A stretch of DNA of 45,602 bases from a virus, in IMG/VR virus record IMGVR_UViG_3300024346_000130, positions 1 through 45,602 of that record; one strand, given 5' to 3'. Of the stretch, positions 25,633 through 33,008 are shown piece after piece (the first letter of the stretch is position 1; each line of letters begins with the position of its first letter). Both the position numbers and the translations under genes were made by a program. The notes below the pieces were generated by a model. That model ran no database searches. It was not told where the DNA came from and was given only the letters and a program-made list of their open reading frames with translations.

Positions 25633-26781
25633 TTATTCTGTTGGTGTACTATTATCTGTTTTATTCGTTGGACATTCTTCGATTACTTTTTCAGGAAACG
25701 TAGGTCCACAGTTTAAATCAAAACATCCAATAATACCATAACAATCCTTTAATTGTTTGTAATTGTGTCTTATTTCAGATAAAGACAATGGGTTTGAGTG
25801 AAATCTACCTCTTGGTTGCTTACCTTCAAATGTTCCAAACATATTATAATCTTCACTAATAAAGAAGTTGTCTGAAAAACCCCAACCCTGTACAAATTCA
25901 TGAACAGGTAAACTAGCTCTACGAGTAACAATGTCTTCAAAACCATATATTGAACCATATAATAACCCATTAACATAGACCTTTAAAGTACCAATTCGTT
26001 CTGATTCTGATTCTACAAACTTAGTTCCTAATTCTGTACACATATTATTAATGATACTCGAGTCTCTCTCAAACTTAACAGTAACTAAAAAGTTAGTATT
26101 GTCATCACTACATATCGCCTTATCAAACGAATGTTCGTATAACGTAGAACCCGTAACTAAATTACCTGAAGTAACTGTTACACTACTATCTCCACCACAT
26201 TCGGTTGAAGAATAATTCTTTTCTTCTTCATCACAACCATAACACTCCTCAGTGTATCTTGCTGAACGAACAACAATACTTTTGTTCTTATCAAAACCAA
26301 ATGCTATATTGTTGTGTAAATAATCTTTTTCGTAACTTCTTGATGTATCCACCAATTCTCCGTCGACTAATTCTTTTTCAAAACCAACACCTAAATAATA
26401 AAACACACTAAAATCAGTCATATCTTTATTGTCGAAATTCATCACCGTTTCAAATGTCCAACCACATGACATTATATTTTGAAAAACTTGTTTTCCTGGT
26501 TTTTTAAAGTGATATCTATAAAAAAGATTGTTATCAAAACCATCCTTACCTACGAAGTTTGCCATCATAGATTGTGGGATAGTTGTATCACTAATGTAAA
26601 GGATTTCCCTATCGTTTGGGTTTACATCTATCGCTAATTTATCATCAAAAAGACGATTACTATACAATAAATTCATATTTGTTATATTTTTTACTTGTGG
26701 TGTAACATCGTAGAAATACCCTTTATTAAGGGATAATCCTAGTTCAGAACCTGAATTTTGATATTTATTTGTTATACTCAT
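25633..26781 (-). CDS. Virion adhesin-like protein with lectin/LamG-like fold
   Basis: 382 aa. Residues about 120-160 (GWTFETVMNFDNKDMTDFSVFYYLG) and 265-345 (TLKVYVNGLLYGSI ... NPLSLSEIRHNYKQLK) give the concanavalin/LamG pattern: a strand ending in V-Y-V-N-G, then the final P-L-S-x-x-E-I-x-x-N-Y helix-strand typical of LamG-like sheets. It is unusually rich in cysteine (E-C-Y-G-C and D-C-Y-G-I-I-G-C-F-D-L-N-C groups). Such domains bind sugars on cell surfaces. A late-promoter-like ATATTTATT lies 6 nt before the ATG. It is probably a tail-fibre or head-fibre component, but the fold is assigned from pattern only. Confidence 0.45.
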   Translation of the reverse strand: MSITNKYQNSGSELGLSLNKGYFYDVTPQVKNITNMNLLYSNRLFDDKLAIDVNPNDREILYISDTTIPQSMMANFVGKDGFDNNLFYRYHFKKPGKQVFQNIMSCGWTFETVMNFDNKDMTDFSVFYYLGVGFEKELVDGELVDTSRSYEKDYLHNNIAFGFDKNKSIVVRSARYTEECYGCDEEEKNYSSTECGGDSSVTVTSGNLVTGSTLYEHSFDKAICSDDNTNFLVTVKFERDSSIINNMCTELGTKFVESESERIGTLKVYVNGLLYGSIYGFEDIVTRRASLPVHEFVQGWGFSDNFFISEDYNMFGTFEGKQPRGRFHSNPLSLSEIRHNYKQLKDCYGIIGCFDLNCGPTFPEKVIEECPTNKTDNSTPTE

Positions 26782-26787
26782 GATATT

Positions 26788-26796
26788 AATAAATAT
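26788..26796 (-). promoter_or_regulatory. Candidate late promoter, near-leaderless
   Basis: Minus-strand ATATTTATT followed by AATATC and the ATG at 26781. It lies back to back with the plus-strand copy at 26812. Confidence 0.4.
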
Positions 26797-26811
26797 CTTT
26801 AAAGTTGTTTG

Positions 26812-26820
26812 ATATTTATA
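26812..26820 (+). promoter_or_regulatory. Candidate late promoter
   Basis: ATATTTATA followed by AATAAAG, 17 nt before the ATG at 26838. With the minus copy it forms a divergent pair within 35 nt. Confidence 0.55.
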
Positions 26821-26837
26821 AATAAAGAATTTTATCT

Positions 26838-27566
26838 ATGGACCAAAGATTAAAACAGATTGTATTAGAGAAATTTGAGTCAAAAAAACAACAAAAATTC
26901 TTCTTTGCTAAGTGTAATGACGATTCACTTTCAAAAAAAGAAAAGAAGAAATGGTGTAATATGGCTGATGATTTCGCTAAAGATACTAACTTCAAAAAGT
27001 TACCTGAAAAGGCGACTGAAGAAGAGATTGAAGAAATTGTAGATTTTGACGGGTCAATCCCGACATCAAAAATACCTAAAGATATTAGGGCTAAAAGTGT
27101 TACCGCTAGAAAGACCTCTGATGCGCAAGTAAGTGCAACCTCTCAACCTCCATTCCAAAAAGGACATTATATGAGAAGATACTGGGGTGAGTCAGAAATG
27201 GACGATTCCTTAGGGTTTGAAGAAACAATGGGTAAGAACGCATCTTATGAAGAAGCATTAAAGTATTTTATGGACGAATTAGACTTCGAGGAAATCGATG
27301 CTAAAGAAAGATTAGAAAAAATGGGTTATATCCCATCATCAGAAGATAAGGTAAGACTTATCGAAAAGATGACTAAAGGTCAGATTGAAGAATATGTTGA
27401 TTCGGTAATATCTAAAAAAGATTCACCTAAAGACATTTTAGAGCCAACAATAGAAGAGGAAGATGATGTCGAATCTGAGCCAAATCCAATATTAGATAGA
27501 AAATTAAAATTTTTAATAGATTTATCTGACGAAGATAAAAAATATATCATTAACAAACTTAAGTAG
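26838..27566 (+). CDS. Hypothetical charged virion-associated protein
   Basis: 242 aa, very rich in Lys and Glu. The N-terminal third has F-F-F-A-K-C-N-D-D-S-L-S-K-K-E-K-K-K-W-C (a cysteine pair), and the C-terminus is acidic with E-E-E-D-D-V-E-S-E, then a short helix ending in K-K-Y-I-I-N-K-L-K. I recognise no named domain; N-termini of this kind (A-K-x-N-D-x-S-L-S-K-K-E) seem to recur in large T4-like phages. A late promoter precedes it and it opens the long plus-strand run, 2 nt from the next gene. A head or core role is plausible but unsupported. Confidence 0.5.
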   Translation: MDQRLKQIVLEKFESKKQQKFFFAKCNDDSLSKKEKKKWCNMADDFAKDTNFKKLPEKATEEEIEEIVDFDGSIPTSKIPKDIRAKSVTARKTSDAQVSATSQPPFQKGHYMRRYWGESEMDDSLGFEETMGKNASYEEALKYFMDELDFEEIDAKERLEKMGYIPSSEDKVRLIEKMTKGQIEEYVDSVISKKDSPKDILEPTIEEEDDVESEPNPILDRKLKFLIDLSDEDKKYIINKLK

Positions 27567-27568
27567 TA

Positions 27569-28006
27569 ATGAATCGTAAATTACATAACAAAGAATTTCA
27601 AATACCGAACAACATTGTTAAACACTTAAACGAGACCTTAAAGAAAATGGGTCACGTTAAAGGTGAGGGAATGAAACGTTTACGTAGATTGGTCGAAGAA
27701 AGGGTTATGACGTATCAACAACTTAAGAGATTAAAATACGACTTTAAAAATATAAACCAAGAAGAAAATCCTGACTCGTTTAACCTTAATGGTGGTGAGG
27801 TTATGTATAAGTGGGTTAATACCACATTAGATAACGCTAGGAAAGAAATTGAACAACAGAAAAAATCGGCACAAAGAGCGGCTGATTTAACTCCGGGTAA
27901 GAGTAATGCTTATAGAAAGTCACATGAAAAGAATGGTCAAGTCCCTTCTGTGGATGTGAGTAGGTTATCTGAAAGCATTAAAAAATACCATAAACTAATT
28001 AAGTAA
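27569..28006 (+). CDS. Hypothetical basic helical protein
   Basis: 145 aa, basic and helical. Recognisable pieces are F-Q-I-P-N-N-I-V-K-H-L-N-E-T-L, then V-M-T-Y-Q-Q-L-K-R-L-K-Y-D-F and N-L-N-G-G-E-V-M-Y-K-W-V-N. These recur in large T4-like phages in my memory, without an assigned function. The ATG follows the preceding TAG by 2 nt, and the stop overlaps the late-promoter-like element of the next gene. The C-terminus ends in an amphipathic helix rich in Lys. Confidence 0.5.
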   Translation: MNRKLHNKEFQIPNNIVKHLNETLKKMGHVKGEGMKRLRRLVEERVMTYQQLKRLKYDFKNINQEENPDSFNLNGGEVMYKWVNTTLDNARKEIEQQKKSAQRAADLTPGKSNAYRKSHEKNGQVPSVDVSRLSESIKKYHKLIK

Positions 28007-28014
28007 TATTTATA
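28006..28014 (+). promoter_or_regulatory. Candidate late promoter
   Basis: ATATTTATA followed by ATAAAAAG, 11 nt before the ATG at 28026. Its first base overlaps the preceding stop. Confidence 0.5.
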
Positions 28015-28025
28015 ATAAAAAGAAT

Positions 28026-28412
28026 ATGTCAAACGCAAACGAAAAACTAACAGAAATCGCAAATCAACAAAGAACTGCTTTGATGACCTCAAACACCTAC
28101 GATGGTACTGAGAGTGATGAGTATAGTTCTACCCACCCTAACGCATTATCAGATGGTGATGAAGCAGGTAAAGGGTTAACTAACACAACAGGTAGTTCGA
28201 CTGATATACTAACAAGACAAACATTAGTTAATAGTAACGAATATAACGGAGCCAATTCTTACGGTTCTTCACACCCTAACGCATTGTCAGATGGTGATGA
28301 AGCGGGTAAAGGACAAACTAATACTATTGGTGGAACGACTGATATACTAACAAGAGGTAATAATACATCGTCTAACCAATACGGACCATCAAACGAATAT
28401 CCTAATTTCTAA
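28026..28412 (+). CDS. Low-complexity virion-type protein with two tandem repeats
   Basis: 128 aa, rich in Asn, Ser, Thr and Gly, and acidic. Two units of about 33 residues repeat with a 47-codon period, each with H-P-N-A-L-S-D-G-D-E-A-G-K-G, then T-N-T and S/G-x-T-D-I-L-T-R. The repeat is nearly identical at DNA level in its central 40 nt, so it is a recent or conserved duplication. Such short, unstructured repeat proteins are likely head decoration or internal proteins; no family is recognised. The stop overlaps the next start (TAATG). Confidence 0.5.
   Translation: MSNANEKLTEIANQQRTALMTSNTYDGTESDEYSSTHPNALSDGDEAGKGLTNTTGSSTDILTRQTLVNSNEYNGANSYGSSHPNALSDGDEAGKGQTNTIGGTTDILTRGNNTSSNQYGPSNEYPNF
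28125..28355 (+). repeat. Two tandem 141-nt-spaced coding repeats
   Basis: Copies at about 28125-28217 and 28265-28355 encode H-P-N-A-L-S-D-G-D-E-A-G-K-G plus T-D-I-L-T-R. They differ at only a few bases in the core. Confidence 0.7.
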
Positions 28413-28789
28413 TGAAACTAATCCAGTCACTTAAATCCTTAATTATTAAAGAGGCCGTTAGTCGTGATACTATCGCTGACGCAATACGTAACAAAAAAGT
28501 TATTACTATTTTTTACGCGGGTGACCAAACGATTAATAAAGGGTATAGAGAAATCGAACCTGTTGCCTTTGGTCCTCATAACGTATCGGGAAACGTTGTA
28601 TTAAGGGCTTGGCAAGTTAGAGGGTCGAGTGATACTCCTGAAAACCAACCAGGGTGGAGGTTATTTAGATTAGATAAGATAAATAATAGTTCACCAACTA
28701 ACGACACTTTTGAAACACCTAGACCGTATTTTAACCCAAAAGGGGATAAGCACATGTCTCAAGTTTTTGAGATTGCAAAGTTTGACTAA
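28412..28789 (+). CDS. Stand-alone WYL-domain protein with possible packaging leader
   Basis: 125 aa. Residues about 22-97 follow the WYL domain pattern: I-A-D-A-I-R-N-K-K-V-I-T-I-F-Y-A, then Y-R-E-I-E-P-V-A-F-G, then V-V-L-R-A-W-Q-V-R and W-R-L-F-R-L-D-K-I. WYL domains sense ligands in transcription and defence regulators, normally with a helix-turn-helix; here only the WYL part plus a short leader is present (M-K-L-I-Q-S-L-K-S-L-I-I-K-E). The leader ends in I-K-E, like four others. It overlaps the repeat-protein gene by one base. A ligand-binding modulator delivered with the virion is possible; that is speculation. Confidence 0.6.
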   Translation: MKLIQSLKSLIIKEAVSRDTIADAIRNKKVITIFYAGDQTINKGYREIEPVAFGPHNVSGNVVLRAWQVRGSSDTPENQPGWRLFRLDKINNSSPTNDTFETPRPYFNPKGDKHMSQVFEIAKFD

Positions 28790-28799
28790 TCACAAAAGT

Positions 28800-28807
28800 T
28801 ATTTATA
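28800..28807 (+). promoter_or_regulatory. Candidate late promoter
   Basis: TATTTATA, 19 nt before the chosen ATG at 28827. Confidence 0.45.
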
Positions 28808-28826
28808 TTTACTAAAAAATAGTATT

Positions 28827-29450
28827 ATGGAAGGATTCGAAAAGTTACAAAACTCATTATTAGCGGCTAAACAAGTTATGTCTAAGGTTGATAATAAATC
28901 GTACACAACAGGTAATGTTGATGCGTCTATGTTATCTCAGGACACAAACAATTTACAATCCTCTCCACAACAACCATATACTCAACAAACACCGGTTAGT
29001 TCTAATAGAACACAAAGAGATGTTAAGAGTAATATGTCAGAAGACAAAATTAAAGGTTCAAACCTACCTGACAACATCAAACAATTAATGTTAGAGAATC
29101 CAATACCTACTGTTAATTTTGAAAATAACTTATCGTCTGATTTTATAGATGAGGTTGCTAAGAAAATGGAGGAACAATCTAAGTTCACTTCAGGAGCACA
29201 AAAAATACCTCAACCTGTAACACCAACACAACCAACACAACCAATACAAAGACAAACTACTTCACTTAACTTAAATGAAGAGTTAAAGAGTTTCATTAAA
29301 GAAGCCATTACAGAGACTTTAGATGATATCGTAGAATCTAAGTTAAATAAGTTAATGGAGTCTAATAAAGAAATTAGTGAGAATCTACAAATTAGAGTTG
29401 GTGACTCTATGTTCATAGGAAAAATAACAGACGTTAGAAACGTTAAGTAA
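28827..29450 (+). CDS. Hypothetical head-core-type protein
   Basis: 207 aa from MEGFEKLQNSL; the frame opens at 28710, but that part overlaps the WYL gene and the promoter. Helices (N-L-P-D-N-I-K-Q-L-M-L-E-N-P-I-P and L-S-S-D-F-I-D-E-V-A-K-K-M), a Gln/Pro/Thr-rich linker (P-T-Q-P-T-Q-P-I-Q), then L-N-E-E-L-K-S-F-I-K-E-A-I-T-E-T-L-D-D-I-V and a final small strand V-G-D-S-M-F-I-G-K-I. It resembles the helical scaffold or core proteins of T4-like heads in composition, but I find no diagnostic motif. A late promoter precedes it. Confidence 0.45.
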   Translation: MEGFEKLQNSLLAAKQVMSKVDNKSYTTGNVDASMLSQDTNNLQSSPQQPYTQQTPVSSNRTQRDVKSNMSEDKIKGSNLPDNIKQLMLENPIPTVNFENNLSSDFIDEVAKKMEEQSKFTSGAQKIPQPVTPTQPTQPIQRQTTSLNLNEELKSFIKEAITETLDDIVESKLNKLMESNKEISENLQIRVGDSMFIGKITDVRNVK

Positions 29451-29453
29451 TCT

Positions 29454-29485
29454 TTTGACTTATTATTATGGTTTAACTACATTTA
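29454..29485 (+). promoter_or_regulatory. Possible host-type promoter of glycosyltransferase gene
   Basis: TTTG, 20-nt spacer, TACATTTA (one mismatch to TAnnTTTG), 19 nt before the ATG. It overlaps the inverted repeat at 29472-29495. Confidence 0.35.
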
Positions 29486-29495
29486 AGTAGTTAAA
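29472..29495 (+). other. 9-bp inverted repeat before glycosyltransferase gene
   Basis: TTTAACTAC - ATTTAA - GTAGTTAAA. It is AT-rich and 9 nt from the ATG. It may be a weak terminator for the preceding gene, an operator, or a hairpin masking the start. Confidence 0.4.
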
Positions 29496-29504
29496 TTATA
29501 ATTT

Positions 29505-30728
29505 ATGTCAGAGCTTATTAAAATATTGGTATTACCATCCGACACTTCAGGTATTGGTAAATATCGTTCATTAGACCCACACATTTACTTAAACAATCAT
29601 TACTCAGACGAGTTCTTTGTTGATATTGTTTTTGATAACGTTGAGAATGTTAATTTCAATGATTATCACATCATACATTTCCATAAACGACTGGTCAGAG
29701 GTAAAGACACTGAATGGCAAGTAAGTAAGATTAAAGAAATCCAAAAAGGAGGTTCTAAGGTGGTTATGGACGTTGATGATTATTGGTTATTACCTAATGG
29801 TCATCCATTACAGAAGTCATATAAAGATAACGGATATTCTAAAAATCAATTATCGTTATTAAGGTCTGTGGATTATGTAACAACAACCACACCTATCTTC
29901 GCATCTAAACTAAAAAGTATTGGTATTAAAAATGTCATAGTAATTGAAAATTCTATCGACCCTGAAGAAAAACAGTTTAAAGGCGAGACTAAAAAAACCG
30001 ATAAACTTAGAATTGGATGGTTAGGTGGTTCTTCTCACGGTGAAGACATTAAACTTATGGATGGGATGTCAGGTAAGATGGAATCTCAATTTAAGGATAA
30101 ATATCAGTTTGTTCTTTGTGGTTATGACACTCGTGGTAACATTATCGAACAAACCCCTCAGGGACAGAAGAAAAGACCCGTTAAACCATGGGAAACCTCT
30201 TGGTTTGGATATGAAGCGACCCTAACTAATAAGTTTAAAAATTTATCTGACGATTATAGGGAACATCTTTTGAAATTCAACAGAGATTTAGAGTATGATG
30301 ATTCTAACGAAAACTATCGTAGAATATGGACAGAACCAATTAACAAATACGCGTTGGGTTATACTCAATTTGACGTATCTTTGGCTCCACTCGTTGAAAA
30401 CGAATTTAACTCAATGAAGTCAGAGTTAAAGATAATTGAAGCGGGTTTCTATAAGAAAGCATTAATCTCTCAAGATTTTGGTATGTATTCCTCAACATTA
30501 GTTAATGCTTGGGATAGAGGGAAGTTTAACGATAAAGGTACCGCATTTTTGATTTCTTCAAATAAAAATCATAAATTTTGGTTTGAACACATTAAGAGAT
30601 TAATGAACAATCCTTCGTTAGTCGAGGATTTAGGTGAGAGATTATATGAGAGTGTTAAAGACAAATATCACCTTAAAACGACTACAGAGAAAAGAAAAGA
30701 ATTTTATAAACAATTAATAAATAAATAA
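29505..30728 (+). CDS. GT-B (GT4-type) glycosyltransferase
   Basis: 407 aa. The GT-B layout is two Rossmann lobes: an N-terminal lobe with I-L-V-L-P-S-D-T-S-G-I-G-K-Y-R, and a C-terminal nucleotide-sugar lobe starting at R-I-G-W-L-G-G-S-S-H-G. The E-x7-E motif is probably in S-E-L-K-I-I-E-A-G-F-Y (residues about 306-316), followed by a donor-binding stretch. It would transfer an activated sugar to DNA, capsid or cell-surface glycan; the acceptor cannot be told. It is the first of three glycosyltransferases in this run. Confidence 0.75.
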   Translation: MSELIKILVLPSDTSGIGKYRSLDPHIYLNNHYSDEFFVDIVFDNVENVNFNDYHIIHFHKRLVRGKDTEWQVSKIKEIQKGGSKVVMDVDDYWLLPNGHPLQKSYKDNGYSKNQLSLLRSVDYVTTTTPIFASKLKSIGIKNVIVIENSIDPEEKQFKGETKKTDKLRIGWLGGSSHGEDIKLMDGMSGKMESQFKDKYQFVLCGYDTRGNIIEQTPQGQKKRPVKPWETSWFGYEATLTNKFKNLSDDYREHLLKFNRDLEYDDSNENYRRIWTEPINKYALGYTQFDVSLAPLVENEFNSMKSELKIIEAGFYKKALISQDFGMYSSTLVNAWDRGKFNDKGTAFLISSNKNHKFWFEHIKRLMNNPSLVEDLGERLYESVKDKYHLKTTTEKRKEFYKQLINK

Positions 30729-30730
30729 AA

Positions 30731-30967
30731 ATGATGAATTACACGATTACAGTAGGTTACGAAACTGAAAACTTAGACAAAGACGGAAACCCTAAAATGA
30801 AAAAGTCACGTTACTTAGTAGAGGCACAGTCCGTTGAAGAGGCGATGATTGTTATTGCAAAATACAGAAGTGAAGATAGTAGAGGTTCTGAAGTATTAAC
30901 AATTACTAAATCAACATATGAGGATGTATTAAACTCAACACTTTCTCCAAAGTATTACACTAACTAA
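30731..30967 (+). CDS. Small protein of unknown function (resembles DUF4494 N-terminus)
   Basis: 78 aa. The pattern Y-T-I-T-V-G-Y-E-T-E ... K-S-R-Y-L-V-E-A-Q-S-V-E-E-A resembles the N-terminal part of DUF4494, a small family I associate with Bacteroidota and their elements (E-x-Y-L-V-x-A-x-S-x-x-E-A). A Met doublet (30731 and 30734) leaves the exact start open. It is packed between the glycosyltransferase (2 nt) and the HD-like gene (2 nt). Confidence 0.45.
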   Translation: MMNYTITVGYETENLDKDGNPKMKKSRYLVEAQSVEEAMIVIAKYRSEDSRGSEVLTITKSTYEDVLNSTLSPKYYTN

Positions 30968-30969
30968 TA

Positions 30970-31548
30970 ATGGTTACATTAGATAAACAAAAATTAGAGA
31001 GAAACATTAAAAAGTTTGAAGAGGTTAATGAGAAATATAATATTTTCACAAAAGACCTTTTAGACTTTTTGGGTCAGGGATATTTTCTATCACCTGCGTC
31101 TCCTATGAAGGATATGAATAATGCTTTTCCTGGTGGGTTATTAGACCACACCATAAAGGTTGCTAAATATGCCGTTTATCTGAATAAAGCAATACCCGAA
31201 TCAATGCAGGAAACTATGGAATCTATACTTAAGGTTTCATTTTTATCCGAAATTGGTAAGACATTCTTATTCACCCCTTGTAAAAGTGAGTGGCATATGA
31301 CTAATTTGGGTAAATACTTTGAGTATAACGAAGAATTAGTATCTATGAGGGTAGGAGAAAGGAGTGCTCATTACGCACTCTCTAACGGTGTTAAATTAAC
31401 GGAAGATGAATACCAAGCAATCTTAAATCACGATAAAAGTGATGATGATAAACAAGTAAGATGGTACACAACTAAATTAGGTCAACTATTAAAACAAGCA
31501 ACAGACTTAGCCATTTTAGAAGAAAAAGAAATGAATAATGGAAAATAA
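30970..31548 (+). CDS. HD-fold protein with degenerate metal site
   Basis: 192 aa. The fold signature of HD phosphohydrolases is clear: F-P-G-G-L-L-D-H-T-I-K-V-A-K-Y (first His), then a helix ending S-F-L-S-E-I-G-K-T, then Y-A-L-S-N-G-V-K-L-T-E-D-E-Y-Q-A-I-L-N-H-D at about 143-161. At the place where the metal-binding 'H-D' should be (normally L-L-H-D-I-G-K) this protein has S-E. The rest of the scaffold is intact, so I expect a nucleotide-binding or regulatory protein with altered or lost hydrolase activity. It overlaps the dUTPase gene by 11 nt, which suggests nucleotide metabolism. Confidence 0.6.
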   Translation: MVTLDKQKLERNIKKFEEVNEKYNIFTKDLLDFLGQGYFLSPASPMKDMNNAFPGGLLDHTIKVAKYAVYLNKAIPESMQETMESILKVSFLSEIGKTFLFTPCKSEWHMTNLGKYFEYNEELVSMRVGERSAHYALSNGVKLTEDEYQAILNHDKSDDDKQVRWYTTKLGQLLKQATDLAILEEKEMNNGK

Positions 31549-32161
31549 CTTTGATTACGAAAAACTAACACGTATTGTCACTGAAAAGTTTGGTAACTTA
31601 TCTGACGAAAATTTTGATGTCGATGATGTAGATTTTGATGAGAATAAAATAAACGAACAATTCTCTGAGTTAACAAATGAACTTCAAAAAGCGATTATTG
31701 AAGAAAATAAACCAGTGGTAAGTTTAGGGTTTATTAACAAATCAAGTAACAAAGACCCTGAATATGTTTATGACGGGGATAGTGGGTTTGATTTAAGGGC
31801 TAACTGTGGTGACGCAATATGGCTTAAACCATTGGAAAGGTATATCGTACCGACAGGATTGTTTTTTAAAATCCCTGTGGGATATGAAATACAGGTTAGA
31901 CCAAGAAGTGGTTTAGCGGCAAAACAAGGTCTAACCGTGTTAAATACACCGGGGACTGTGGACCAAGGTTATACTGGTGAGATTAAAATCATCTTAGTCA
32001 ACTTATCGAATGAAACTACAAAGATAATACAAGGTGATAGAATAGCACAAGCAGTGTTATGTCCCGTACTAACTAAGTTAAGCGCCACTTTGAGCCCTGT
32101 TGATTCTTTAGTTAATACCGACAGAGGTGATGGAGGTTTTGGGTCTACAGGAAAAAATTAA
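31538..32161 (+). CDS. dut: dUTPase (deoxyuridine triphosphatase)
   Basis: 207 aa. All five trimeric-dUTPase motifs are visible: I S-G-F-D-L-R-A (about 82-88), II R-P-R-S-G-L-A (121-127), III G-T-V-D-Q-G-Y-T-G-E (139-148), IV G-D-R-I-A-Q-A (166-172), and V R-G-D-G-G-F-G-S-T-G (196-205). It hydrolyses dUTP to dUMP and pyrophosphate, keeping uracil out of phage DNA. The catalytic Asp of motif III is present. An acidic extension of about 65 residues precedes the domain; typical enzymes start closer to motif I. It overlaps the HD-like gene by 11 nt. Confidence 0.92.
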   Translation: MENNFDYEKLTRIVTEKFGNLSDENFDVDDVDFDENKINEQFSELTNELQKAIIEENKPVVSLGFINKSSNKDPEYVYDGDSGFDLRANCGDAIWLKPLERYIVPTGLFFKIPVGYEIQVRPRSGLAAKQGLTVLNTPGTVDQGYTGEIKIILVNLSNETTKIIQGDRIAQAVLCPVLTKLSATLSPVDSLVNTDRGDGGFGSTGKN

Positions 32162-32246
32162 TAAAGGGGGTAACCTATCTATTGATTTTTGACAGTTATA
32201 GGTGATATTAGTAGTATCATAAAGTGATAAATTAAACAAAATTAAT

Positions 32247-32966
32247 TTGGGAGCACGAAAAAATAAAAATACAGAACCACAACTACCTTTACATAGAATG
32301 TCTAAAAAGGAGATTGTACGTTCACTAATAAAAAACCCTAAGAAAAAATTCCTAACTGAAGCGCAGAAAGATTATTGGAATATCTTAGAAGATAATCAAA
32401 TAACTCTATGTTCAGGACCTGCGGGTGTTGGTAAATCATATGTGGCTATGATGAAAGCCGTTGAGTTACTACACAGAGAAGATAATAAGTACGAAAAAAT
32501 AATAATTGTTAGACCTGCCGTTGAGGCCGAAGAGAAACTAGGTTCATTACCCGGTGGAGTTGAAGAAAAGTTAGACCCTTATATATTTCCAACGTATTAC
32601 TTATTAAATAAAATCATAGGAAAAGAACAAAGAGAAAAATTAAAAGAAATGAATTATATCGAAGTGTTTGCTCTCGCTTATATGAGAGGTATGAACATTG
32701 ATAATTCTATTTTAATCTTTGAAGAAGCGCAAAACGCAACACCAGGTCAGATGAAATTACTACTGACAAGGATTGGTTTTAATTCTAAATTCTTCATTTC
32801 AGGAGATTTAGAACAGACAGATAGATACAAAGATAAAAGACAATCAGGTTTATACGATATTGTTAATCGTTTAGGTGGCGTGAAAGATGTCGGTGTATTT
32901 GAGTTTGATAATAAAGATATTGTTAGAAATCCTTTAATCTCACAGATTTTAGAGAAATACGACTAA
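32247..32966 (+). CDS. phoH: PhoH-like ATPase
   Basis: 239 aa from a TTG at 32247; no ATG lies between the upstream in-frame stop and that point, and the next ATG is 32298 (residue 18). Walker A is S-G-P-A-G-V-G-K-S (56-64) and Walker B is S-I-L-I-F-E-E-A-Q-N (154-163), followed by T-P-G-Q-M-K-L-L-L-T-R-I-G, the signature of the PhoH family. These single-domain ATPases are widespread in phages; proposed roles are RNA-related or phosphate-stress-related and remain uncertain. It lies 85 nt after dut, with no confident promoter in the gap. Confidence 0.85.
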   Translation: MGARKNKNTEPQLPLHRMSKKEIVRSLIKNPKKKFLTEAQKDYWNILEDNQITLCSGPAGVGKSYVAMMKAVELLHREDNKYEKIIIVRPAVEAEEKLGSLPGGVEEKLDPYIFPTYYLLNKIIGKEQREKLKEMNYIEVFALAYMRGMNIDNSILIFEEAQNATPGQMKLLLTRIGFNSKFFISGDLEQTDRYKDKRQSGLYDIVNRLGGVKDVGVFEFDNKDIVRNPLISQILEKYD

Positions 32967-33008
32967 ATATAACAAACTTTACTTTAACTATAATAAATCT
33001 ATATTTTA

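Noticed and set aside
32189-32217. TTGACA - 17 nt - TAGTAT resembling a sigma-70 promoter before PhoH
   Set aside because: The -10 matches only 4 of 6 bases, and the other promoters in this window are of Bacteroidota or phage-late type. One chance match in AT-rich DNA is not enough.
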